This document shows positions 9,345-17,157 of a stretch of 64,000 nt of DNA, one piece after another. The DNA is from Paenibacillus mesophilus. Its GTDB lineage: Bacteria; Bacillota; Bacilli; Paenibacillales; NBRC-103111. The stretch covers positions 248,001 through 312,000 of the forward strand of contig NZ_VCRA01000008.1 in the NCBI RefSeq assembly GCF_005938385.1, read 5' to 3'. The first letter of the stretch is position 1. Each line of letters begins with the position of its first letter. The notes beneath the pieces are model-generated. The model had not been told where the DNA came from, did not search any database, and worked only from the letters and a program-made list of their open reading frames with translations. The position numbers were made by a program, and so were the translations under genes.

Positions 9345-9950
9345 ATGGGAAAACTTGTTGTGCATATGTTCATGACCTTGGATGGAGTTGTTCAAGCTCC
9401 CGGGGCGCCCGATGAAGATCGTGAAGGTGGTTTCGGCTATGGCGGGTGGCAGGAACCGTTTCGAGATAAGGAGTCCAGACAACTGATCGCGGCTGATTAT
9501 GCGAGCCTCGACGCTCTGTTGTTCGGTCGTAAGACGTACGAAATCTTCGCGCCGTACTGGCCGCAGGCACCAGACACAAACCCGTTCACCAAACTGATGA
9601 ACGAGAAACCGAAATATGTCGCATCCCGGACATTGACCAGCGTCGATTGGAAAAATACAAAGCTGCTCGACGCGGATGTGACCACAAGTGTGCCTTTGTT
9701 GAAGGAGCGGTACGCAGAGGTGCACGTCGTCGGCAGCAGCGATCTGGTCCAGACATTGCTGCGTCACGAGCTAATTGACCGAATGAACATCTGGCAGTTT
9801 CCGGTATTGCTCGGAAAGGGAAAACGATTCTTCGGCGATGGAACGATACCGACGGCCCTGCAATTGCTTGAATCCAGAACGTTCTCCAAAGGCACGGTTC
9901 TATTGCGCTACGAGCTTGCGGGAAAACCGTCTTTCGGCAACATGGCGTGA
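9345..9950 (+). CDS. DHFR/RibD-fold reductase family protein
   Basis: A 201-residue protein of the RibD C-terminal/dihydrofolate-reductase-like fold, as in the Bacillus YwjB and YyaP proteins. Seen are the first strand GKLVVHMFMTLDGVVQAPG, the nucleotide-binding middle DALLFGRKTYEIFAPYW, KYVASRTL, and the closing GSSDLVQTLLRHELIDRMNI and PVLLGKGKRFF. ATG 9345 was chosen because AAAGGATG lies at a proper distance; the frame is open further upstream without a good site. Likely NADPH-dependent; the substrate is unknown. A terminator follows. Confidence 0.85.
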   Translation: MGKLVVHMFMTLDGVVQAPGAPDEDREGGFGYGGWQEPFRDKESRQLIAADYASLDALLFGRKTYEIFAPYWPQAPDTNPFTKLMNEKPKYVASRTLTSVDWKNTKLLDADVTTSVPLLKERYAEVHVVGSSDLVQTLLRHELIDRMNIWQFPVLLGKGKRFFGDGTIPTALQLLESRTFSKGTVLLRYELAGKPSFGNMA

Positions 9951-10010
9951 GATGTTGACGGACTGAAGACTGATTACCAGTTACTGACTTGAACTGCATA
10001 GGTCATGACA

Positions 10011-10042
10011 AAAAGACCCCGCTGTTCACGGGGCCTTTATTT
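10011..10042 (+). terminator. Rho-independent terminator after the reductase gene
   Basis: CCCCG-CTGTTCA-CGGGG hairpin flanked by AAAAAGA on the left and CCTTTATTT on the right, so it could work in both directions. It lies 61 bases after the reductase stop. Confidence 0.75.
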
Positions 10043-10181
10043 ACTTCGCAAATGCTAGGATACAAGGATAGTCCCTAGATAAGACATTTAACGTAGTAAA
10101 CTATTTTAACGTGTCATTACGAAGGCTCTAAAAACATCTCATTTGACGTATTGATAAATCCACTCTCTAAACGCCTTCCTT

Positions 10182-11948
10182 CTAGAAGGTGAAGTCGAAA
10201 TCGACATCCTCCAGCAATGAGGCCGTCTTGAACTCCATGCTCATGCTCCGTCCTTTCGCCAATTCGTACAAACGGCCCAACTCCGCGACGAGTCCGTCAA
10301 GCGGCGCATTTTCGATCGCCTGCTCGAATAAAAATTTATACTCCTGAAACTGGTCGTCGTCGTCCAGCCGCGCTTTGACGCCTTTGTTCGCTTTGTTGTA
10401 CAAATCTTCCGGCGTTTTGCCCTTCAATGGCTCCAAAGCGGCCAGAATCGGTTCGAGCTCATCAAGCCGCCTCATCAGCAGTTCAATGGCATCGGGGTCG
10501 CCGAAATCGGCCTGCGGCTCCACGAATTCGGCTCTGAGCACCCGGTTCGCTTCCCTATGTTTGAACAATTGCGTTACGGCCCATTCGAACCGGTTGAACA
10601 ACCCCGTACGCCGCAAGTCATACCGCTCGTGCAAGACTTGCTTATTCACGTTGTCGACCGACCCGGCATGATACTTTCTTTTGCCGATGCCGTGATCGTC
10701 GCGCACCTCATTTTCCACCGAATTAATGTTGAGGTATTCTTCGGCGTTATGCCACAGCATCTGGTCGGCCTTGCCTCCCACCCCGAACTGATCGACGCCG
10801 ACGAAGGAATCCGGCACCATCCCTTTCATGAAGCGGGAAGCGTGACCTAATTCATGGCCGACCGTGACAAATTCCGGAGTGACGATTTCCTGATTTCCTT
10901 GGCCGACCAATTTTTTCATCCCATCGTCGTTTATACGTACAAGGCTGCCTGTCGATTGGCCGGTCTTATATACTTTGCCGTTGAATTTGAAAAAAGGCTG
11001 CCCGCGGTTCTCATGCAAAAACCGATTGACTGCGGAGGCATCCCCCACATCCCCAACGTAATCGGGAACTGTGGACTTATCCACTCCCAACAGTTCCTCA
11101 TCTTTAGCGGGCTTGAAATTGTAACGTTTATCTTTCGATTCGAGACCGCTCCGCGGGATCGCCTCATTAGAAGTCGTTTCGGCGATGCCGGTGCCGGTCA
11201 GCTCCTCGGCAAAATTGGAAGACAAGATGACCTGTTTTTTATCGCTGTCCTGCGCGGCATTCAGCTCGGCAATCAGCTTACGTCCATTCGGCCCCTGCAG
11301 CAGCTTGGCGATCGCGGCTAACATTCGGTCGCGAAAGCCCTCCGTTTTCTCCAAAATTTTAAGATTGCCCGTTCCCGCTACGATTTCCCTCCAAATCGTA
11401 TGGACGATTTCGATGTCATCGCCCCCCATGCCGGCCGTATCGATCGGAACAAGCGCTTCCTGACGCGCGATTTCCTTAACCAGCTCGCGGTGCTCATCCT
11501 CGCTTTCCTTCAACAACGACACCAGCAAGTCGCCGTTCGGAACATCGCTGATCTTCCTTTCGACGAACGTATTCATCCAATTGTGGATATGCGTATCCAA
11601 TTGCTTCAGGACACGCAGCCGATTTTGTCCATTTGCGTCGTTATCGCTGTTGAGCGACCGATATTGCTCCAGTTGATCGGCAATCTGCCCGAGCAGCTCG
11701 TTTTGCCCTTCCCGAGAAGTACGTTGAGAGAGGAATGTATCTTTATCCCTCATCATTTGAATCGTCGTTGCAGGGGGATGGGAACGGGTCAGCCACTGAC
11801 CGACCGCGCGATTTCCCACCGTCCGCTGCATTTGCAGCACACGCGTCCACATCGTATCCGGGACAGCCCGTTTCGTTTCCGTGCCACGGATTGGGCGAGA
11901 CATAGCCCGCTTGCCTTGTCCCGCCGTCCGATTGCGCATCCGTTCCAT
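10182..11948 (-). CDS. M91-like zinc metalloprotease domain protein with QRxxGNxAV tag
   Basis: A 588-residue protein with no signal peptide. Residues 36-53 read RVLQMQRTVGNRAVGQWL, followed by IQMM; this LQRxxGNxAV leader is typical of cargo-like and polymorphic-toxin-like proteins, many near extracellular contractile injection systems. The middle (about 70-250) is helical. At 361-370 VTVGHELGHA supplies an HExxH zinc motif, and NAEEYLNINSVENEVRDDHG at about 401-420 supplies candidate third-ligand glutamates and the ENxxR signature seen in M91 (NleD-type) effectors. The C-terminus is helical. GAGGGGAA precedes ATG. It appears monocistronic, with no injection-system genes in the window. Protease assignment rests on motifs only. 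Confidence 0.65.
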   Translation of the reverse strand: MERMRNRTAGQGKRAMSRPIRGTETKRAVPDTMWTRVLQMQRTVGNRAVGQWLTRSHPPATTIQMMRDKDTFLSQRTSREGQNELLGQIADQLEQYRSLNSDNDANGQNRLRVLKQLDTHIHNWMNTFVERKISDVPNGDLLVSLLKESEDEHRELVKEIARQEALVPIDTAGMGGDDIEIVHTIWREIVAGTGNLKILEKTEGFRDRMLAAIAKLLQGPNGRKLIAELNAAQDSDKKQVILSSNFAEELTGTGIAETTSNEAIPRSGLESKDKRYNFKPAKDEELLGVDKSTVPDYVGDVGDASAVNRFLHENRGQPFFKFNGKVYKTGQSTGSLVRINDDGMKKLVGQGNQEIVTPEFVTVGHELGHASRFMKGMVPDSFVGVDQFGVGGKADQMLWHNAEEYLNINSVENEVRDDHGIGKRKYHAGSVDNVNKQVLHERYDLRRTGLFNRFEWAVTQLFKHREANRVLRAEFVEPQADFGDPDAIELLMRRLDELEPILAALEPLKGKTPEDLYNKANKGVKARLDDDDQFQEYKFLFEQAIENAPLDGLVAELGRLYELAKGRSMSMEFKTASLLEDVDFDFTF

Positions 11949-12183
11949 AAGTTCCCCTCTTTCATTGAAAAGGTTCGAATGTGTTAGTTGCCGCCTATTC
12001 CTCCTGCTCCTCCCGCTCCTCTTGCCGATATATCCAGCTGTCCCATTTAGTCTAGCATCGTTCCCAAGTATTTACAATCAGGATAGCGATTGCTTCCGAA
12101 AATCCCGGACTCCGGTTGCGCGTTCGCATCCGTTCGGTTATAATAGGAACAAACGTTCGCAAACTCAAAACGGAGGTGTTCCT

Positions 12184-12582
12184 ATGATTACGCCAACTCA
12201 ATCCGCCGATGATATGGTATTAATACGCAATCTCGTCATATTGCCCGTTGTCTTATCCGCATTCGAGTCCGACCGAACCTTTTTCGCTTCCAATAGCGCA
12301 ATGACTCCATACGTCCGGCTCGCCGATCTCACGATAAGCCGGATTCACGCAGATATCGAACGGTTAACGGAGGGTCTGAAAAGGCGCGGCATCGAAGTAT
12401 ACGCGGAAAAGCGTAATCGTAACGGCATTAACCGGACCTTCAGACATAACGGTAAGCGAAACGTATATTCGTTGTATTGGGGGGCTTTTGACGCAGAGAT
12501 TGCGCTCCTTACGGATTATTATCTCGGATTGAATATAGATGCTGCGCGGGTGGTCGATCGGGAGGTTGGTCACGTTGGTTAA
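12184..12582 (+). CDS. Uncharacterised 132-residue protein
   Basis: I do not recognise this family. The ATG at 12184 is preceded by GGAGGTG at ideal spacing, which supports a real gene although the frame is open further upstream. The product is soluble and mixed alpha/beta, with a helical stretch ISRIHADIERLTEGLKRRG then KRNRNGINRTFRHNGKRNVY and a C-terminal LLTDYYLGLNIDAARV. No signal peptide or membrane segment. It stands alone between the divergent M91-like gene and the convergent MarR operon. The following 118 bases hold a 7-bp hairpin (12616-12638) without a T-run. Confidence 0.6.
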   Translation: MITPTQSADDMVLIRNLVILPVVLSAFESDRTFFASNSAMTPYVRLADLTISRIHADIERLTEGLKRRGIEVYAEKRNRNGINRTFRHNGKRNVYSLYWGAFDAEIALLTDYYLGLNIDAARVVDREVGHVG

Positions 12583-12700
12583 GAACGCGAAGAAACTCGA
12601 AGTTAAGCATTACGAGGCTGCCAATCATCTCGGCAGCCATCAGCTCGGCATATGTGTCGGACTTCACCTTATACTGCCCTTCTGAAGACAAAACGGTCGC

Positions 12701-13228
12701 TTATTCAGTTCTCCTATTTTCATCCGGCAAGAAACTGCGGAGATACATTTCCTGCTGTTTGAGCATATAGTCCGAAGCTTTTCTCATCAACTCGGCAAAA
12801 AGCAGGCTTTCTTCCTCCCCTAGATGGTTGACGAGACCAACGAACATAGTAAGGCGTGCCTCATTTACGCGTTGTATATACGTTTTACCTTTATCCGTAA
12901 GCCGGATTCGGACAATTCGCCGATCGGCAGGATCGGCATGGCGCACGACGAGCTCTTGTGCTTCCAGACTGTTGATATGCTGCGTTACCGTAGGCGAAGT
13001 CACATTCAGCTTTCCGCTTATTTCCGAAACCATCAATCCCGGGCCGTCATCCCCGACATTCATGCTGATGTAATAGAGCACCATAATCTCGCCCGGCTTC
13101 TGGTTATAGACCGAGCGATTCTGCAACATATTTCCTCCGACCTGCGATTGGAAGTACGATTCCATTAACTGCTTCGCTACTTCCTTCTGCTCCTCCGACA
13201 ATCCAATCACTCCTCGAATAATAGCCAT
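12701..13228 (-). CDS. MarR family transcriptional regulator
   Basis: A 175-residue winged-helix regulator. The core is MVSEISGKLNVTSPTVTQHINSLEAQELVVRHADPADRR, with the recognition helix and the wing motif DPADRRIVRIRLTDKG. Helices at both ends form the dimer interface. GGAG precedes the ATG at nine bases. It lies 50 bases behind the TIM-barrel gene 13279-14298 and is probably co-transcribed with it, so it may control that gene and itself; a candidate site lies at 14336-14376. The ligand is unknown. Confidence 0.9.
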   Translation of the reverse strand: MAIIRGVIGLSEEQKEVAKQLMESYFQSQVGGNMLQNRSVYNQKPGEIMVLYYISMNVGDDGPGLMVSEISGKLNVTSPTVTQHINSLEAQELVVRHADPADRRIVRIRLTDKGKTYIQRVNEARLTMFVGLVNHLGEEESLLFAELMRKASDYMLKQQEMYLRSFLPDENRRTE

Positions 13229-13278
13229 TGGGAACTACTCCGTATTGTAGATCAGTCCAGATGTAGTGCGCAACGCTT

Positions 13279-14298
13279 CTAAGCTTCCGCGACGGCATTT
13301 CGCGCTGCAATGGTGTAAAATACTTCCTTGGGCTCCCAAGGCAGGCCGGGATAAGTCGTGCCGAGTGTATCCTTCAGCACCTTCACGATCCCGTAAGACG
13401 CTCGATCAAAATCATTATTGGGGTCTTCGTCGAAGGGCAGGTTGTGGGAAGCAAAAGTACACCAAAATGCGGTGTCGACTCCAGCCTCTTCGAAAACGGC
13501 GACGCTTTCGTTGAAATATCGGCTCTGTTCGGACTCATCACGCTCGTAGCTGCCTGTCAGCCGTACTGCACGCGCGCCGTCCCATTCGACGATGAACATT
13601 CCGCGTGCGCCCAGATCGAAAGCACCTTTGAAGGTCGTGCATCCGAACTCGGAGATCACCAGAGGCTTATGGGAGCCGGCCAGCTTCTTGATGGAATCGG
13701 CATAGAGATGAGCAATCTCGGCGGAGTTGTAGGCATCGACGGTGATGAAGTCGAAAGGTTCCCAGTTCACAGGTTCAGTGGGCAGGGACGCGTACGTAAC
13801 ACGACCGCCGAATCGGGCTCGCACGACGTCTACGGCACGTTCAAGGAAGCCGTTGAGCAGAGTCGGCAGTTTCGCTAGTGCAGCACGACTTTTCGTCGGT
13901 TCGGACAAAGCCGCGAGGCGGTCCGGCAATGTCTCTCCGGGAAAGAAGCCGCGGGTAAAGAGCATGAGTTCGGCACCCGTGACCATAACCACCTCCGCTC
14001 CCGAAGTTCGGAGACGTTCGGCACGTTCCGCGCAATCCGCGAGCAAGACAAGCAGCTCATCTTGGTCAAGATCGTTTGTGAACGGCGAGAACCATACCTC
14101 GAGACCCGCTGCCGCCGCCGCTTGCGCAGCGATCTCCAGGCGAACGGGTTCGCCGCCCGTCACTCGTACGGCAGTGCAATGCAGGTCGCGCCGAATAATT
14201 TCCATCTCTCGATACACGTTAGCCGCATCGAAATTGGGGTGCGTACTGGTTCCTTCACTTAGGAATCCCGTGTCATAGGTCACTCCGCGCATACGCAT
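13279..14298 (-). CDS. TIM-barrel protein, glycoside-hydrolase-like
   Basis: A 339-residue soluble protein beginning MRMRGVTYDTGFLS. It has alternating strands and helices of a TIM barrel: TAVRVTGGEP, GLEVWFSPFTNDL, AEVVMVTGAELMLF, VTYASLPTEPVNWEPFDFITVDAYN, KPLVISEFGCTTFKGAFDLG, DTAFWCTFASHN. The E of GAEL and the E of ISEFGC lie where retaining glycosidases keep acid and nucleophile, an inference. Similar proteins are often labelled abortive-infection proteins in actinomycetes without clear support. AAAGGAG lies nine bases before the start. First gene of an operon with marR. Confidence 0.6.
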   Translation of the reverse strand: MRMRGVTYDTGFLSEGTSTHPNFDAANVYREMEIIRRDLHCTAVRVTGGEPVRLEIAAQAAAAAGLEVWFSPFTNDLDQDELLVLLADCAERAERLRTSGAEVVMVTGAELMLFTRGFFPGETLPDRLAALSEPTKSRAALAKLPTLLNGFLERAVDVVRARFGGRVTYASLPTEPVNWEPFDFITVDAYNSAEIAHLYADSIKKLAGSHKPLVISEFGCTTFKGAFDLGARGMFIVEWDGARAVRLTGSYERDESEQSRYFNESVAVFEEAGVDTAFWCTFASHNLPFDEDPNNDFDRASYGIVKVLKDTLGTTYPGLPWEPKEVFYTIAARNAVAEA

Positions 14299-14335
14299 AA
14301 TGGAATGCTCCTTTCGTTTTTAAATTACATAGAAC

Positions 14336-14376
14336 ACCTAATTGTTCGATTACCTATTAATTAGATAACCTAAGTA
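14336..14376. promoter_or_regulatory. Candidate MarR operator upstream of the TIM-barrel/marR operon
   Basis: The 38-78 bases before the start codon are AT-rich and contain GATTACCTA and GATAACCTAA as near repeats around TTAATTAG. MarR-family sites are often such AT-rich repeats close to the regulator's own promoter. Assignment is tentative. Confidence 0.35.
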
Positions 14377-14431
14377 TATTTGAATAAAAGCAGATAGTCA
14401 ATTGGATTGTTACTTCATACAAAACCCTATT

Positions 14432-14471
14432 TAAAAAAGCCTGTTACCGCAATCGACACGGCAGCAGGCTT
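14432..14471 (-). terminator. Terminator after the acetylesterase gene
   Basis: On the minus strand AAGCCTG...CAGGCTT (with inner CCG/CGG pairing) is followed by TTTTTAAAT, 32 bases after the stop of the gene at 14503. Confidence 0.8.
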
Positions 14472-14502
14472 CGTTCCCCATTCCCCAATGGATCATTCCG
14501 TT

Positions 14503-15177
14503 TCATACTAACAATCGTTCTGCAAGCGGCAATCCGGCTTCGCGAATGCCTTCGGCCACCAGTCGGGCCATCTCGCTCGCACCGTATTCGTTAAAATGCG
14601 TATTGTCGCGCAAACCTTCCGGATAGTTCGGCTCCTCCCCGGGTTCCAGCCAGCAAAACAACCGTTTGGACGCCTCGCTTCCGAGCGCCTCCAGCAACGC
14701 GCGGCTTTTGCCGCACAACTCGATGAACGGCACGTTCGCTTCCCGGGCAAGCCGGCGTACGGCGTCCGGATAATCGCCGTGCGTATGAACGAGCTTCCCG
14801 TCTACGTCGAACGAGCGACATTCAACCGGGGATAGAAGTACGGGTACGGCACCGCGGGAGCGGGCGGCTTCGACATACCGGCGCAAATAATGCGGATACG
14901 TACCGTCCGGAGTCGTATGGCGGGCTTCATCCGTCTTCTCGTCGTTGTGGCCGAACTGGATGAACAAATAATCGCCGGCTGCAATCGTCTCGGCAATGCG
15001 GTCGAGGCGGCCTTCGTCGATAAAGCTTTTGGAGCTTCGCCCCCCGTGGGCTTCATTACGGATCACCACTCCGTCGGTGAAAAAGTCCCCGATCCACTGC
15101 CCTCATCCGGCCATCGGCGCCTTATTCGCGGCGTAATCGGAAACTGTGGAATCGCCGGCTAAAAACAAAGTTGTCAC
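14503..15177 (-). pseudogene. Rhamnogalacturonan acetylesterase-type SGNH hydrolase, interrupted by TGA
   Basis: A GDSL/SGNH esterase of the rhamnogalacturonan acetylesterase type, which removes acetyl groups from pectin side regions. A GTG at 15177 with GGAGGT eight bases upstream starts TTLFLAGDSTVSDY, carrying the catalytic Ser (residue 10). Codon 25 (15103-15105) is TGA, in the context PMAG-stop-GQW, where relatives usually have Trp. The frame continues intact for 200 codons with the FGHNDE block and the catalytic DNTHFNEYG. One TGG-to-TGA change explains everything. It is a pseudogene, a sequencing error or, less likely, read-through; a fragment restarting at GTG 15069 would lack the catalytic Ser. 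Confidence 0.8.
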
Positions 15178-15475
15178 TTTAAGCTACCTCCAACTTTAGT
15201 CTGCTGTTTATCGCAGGATTATAAGGACTCGTTAGTCGCATACTCGTCTAATTGGCTCCATTATATCCCATTTGATCCGGTATGCGATTGGGATCACAAC
15301 GGTGAACCGGTGCAACTTTCCAATGCGCCAAGAATGAACGTTTCCGTGCAGGCCGCTCGGTCCGTGAAATATTGTTACCGTTTCGCAATCGAATCATTTA
15401 TACTTATATTAGTTATAAATTGATAGATTGTATAATCTGGTTGTTCCATTTTTTTGCAACGGAGGTATGCACATC

Positions 15476-17059
15476 TTGTCAACAGAAGCCCACCGCTCAC
15501 CCAGAAACGAAGCGCATATCAGTCAGCTGGCGTCCGTCGGACAGATCGCCGCCGGGATCGCGCACGAGGTAAGAAACCCGCTAACCGCCGTAAAAGGTTT
15601 TTTGCAGCTGCTAAAGGAACGAAAAGAAGAGCATTACATCGAGGTAGCCCAAGCGGAACTGGAAAATGCGATCGGAATTTTGCAAAATCTGCTGAATGTG
15701 TCCAAACCCGATCTTGAGGACGAGCCTTTCGAATCGATTGATTTGACGGCCGAGTTGGAACTGCTGATGCAATTGTTTCAAGATCAATTTTACCGGGTGG
15801 AGCTGGTCAAATCGTTCCAAGACCCTGGAACCTACATATCGGGCAGGAAAAATCAATTGAAAAAGGCGTTTTTCAATTTGCTCAAAAACGCGTTCGAAGC
15901 GATTCCGGGCAAAGGCCGAATCGTCGTCGGGCATTCGGCCTCGGACGGTCGCGTCACGGTGTACATCCAAGACAGCGGCACCGGCATACCGAAACAAAAA
16001 ATGAATATGCTCGGCACCCCGTTCTTTACAACAAAGCAAAACGGTACGGGCATGGGTCTGACGCTGGTCTTCTCCGTCATTTACCAGCATAACGGCTTCA
16101 TCCAGGTGGAGAGCGACGAAAAGACGGGTACCCGATTCACGATTACGTTCCCCGTCGCGGCGCACAGCAAAAAATATAAAGAGGTGGTTCGACTGCAGCT
16201 GCAATCAACCGAGCAAATGGACCTGAAACAATATTTCAGGACGAACCGAAAAGCGTTCGAAGAGCAGTTGCTGACGGAAGCCGTCAACGTACGGGATAAA
16301 ATCGATGAAATATTAAGAGTCGGCAATATCAATCTGCTCGATAACGCATATAAGCTCGTCATCTTTATCGTGGAGGGCCGGGAGCACGAGGTAATTTCCT
16401 TCGCCAAGACCGAAGGCGTCACCTGGGCCAAACATTCCCTCACCCTCGCTTTCAAGCTGGAATGGCTGCAGGCGGTGCGGCGGGTGCTATGGAGCTTCTT
16501 GTACAATTATGACCTGATGAGCGGCACTATTTCCGACAAAGAGCATTTTTTCAATCTGGAGAAGCGGATTAACGAGCTGATGGATCTGTTCGTCAACCAT
16601 TTATTCATCAGCTACTCCCAGTTCAAGGACGATCTGATCCGGGCCCAGCGCGAAATGATGGACGATCTTTCCGTACCGATCATACCGTTCACCCCATCCA
16701 TCTCCATCCTTCCGCTAATCGGCACGATCGATACGGAACGGTCGTTGACGATCGAAGACAAGGTCATTACGCAAATCGGTACGGCGCACATCGAAACATT
16801 GATTATCGACTTGTCCGGGGTGCTTGAGGTCGAGCCCGATGTGATCAGACGGCTGATTGGGGTCATCGACGGAGTTCGCATGATGGGATGTCAATGCATC
16901 ATAACGGGATTCCGGCCGGGATTCGTCAAAATGATGGTGCGCACCGGACTAACGTTCGAAAATAAAGCGGTTACGAAAGCGACGCTTCAACAAGCGTTGG
17001 CTGACGTTATATTCAAGTCGCCGCCGCCGGGGACCGTTTCACCTTCTGTCCATTCCTGA
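15476..17059 (+). CDS. Histidine kinase fused to RsbR-like and STAS domains
   Basis: A 527-residue soluble protein. Residues 15-225 are a sporulation-kinase-like transmitter: H-box GQIAAGIAHEVRNPLTAVKGF (His about 30), N-box NLLKNAFEAI, DSGTGIP and GTGMGL. Residues about 240-385 are helical and resemble the N-terminal RsbR-type sensor domain. Residues about 400-515 form a STAS domain like that of stressosome RsbR (ISILPLIGTIDTERS, then TLIIDLSGVLEVEPDV and GCQCIITGFRPGF); Ser replaces the usual phosphorylated Thr of the D(I/L)TGV motif. TTG 15476 was chosen because GGAGGT lies nine bases before it; ATG 15467 abuts that site. It stands alone, with no response regulator nearby. Confidence 0.8.
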   Translation: MSTEAHRSPRNEAHISQLASVGQIAAGIAHEVRNPLTAVKGFLQLLKERKEEHYIEVAQAELENAIGILQNLLNVSKPDLEDEPFESIDLTAELELLMQLFQDQFYRVELVKSFQDPGTYISGRKNQLKKAFFNLLKNAFEAIPGKGRIVVGHSASDGRVTVYIQDSGTGIPKQKMNMLGTPFFTTKQNGTGMGLTLVFSVIYQHNGFIQVESDEKTGTRFTITFPVAAHSKKYKEVVRLQLQSTEQMDLKQYFRTNRKAFEEQLLTEAVNVRDKIDEILRVGNINLLDNAYKLVIFIVEGREHEVISFAKTEGVTWAKHSLTLAFKLEWLQAVRRVLWSFLYNYDLMSGTISDKEHFFNLEKRINELMDLFVNHLFISYSQFKDDLIRAQREMMDDLSVPIIPFTPSISILPLIGTIDTERSLTIEDKVITQIGTAHIETLIIDLSGVLEVEPDVIRRLIGVIDGVRMMGCQCIITGFRPGFVKMMVRTGLTFENKAVTKATLQQALADVIFKSPPPGTVSPSVHS

Positions 17060-17089
17060 AGAAAGACACAGTCGCCGACTTCTTCATGC

Positions 17090-17150
17090 CATAGAAAGCG
17101 CGAACGGACGCCTCCTCACGGAAGCGCCTGTTCGTCCGCCCGTAAGGGCG
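17090..17150. terminator. Imperfect hairpins between convergent genes
   Basis: GCGAACGGACGCCTCC pairs imperfectly with GGAAGCGCCTGTTCGT, followed by a small CGCCCGTAAGGGCG hairpin. Both lie between the convergent kinase-STAS and flavoprotein genes. No clear T-run, so termination is only likely. Confidence 0.4.
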
Positions 17151-17157
17151 TGCAATG

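Noticed and set aside
12616..12638. GGCTGCC/GGCAGCC hairpin after the 132-residue gene
   Set aside because: No T-run on either strand, so not called a terminator.
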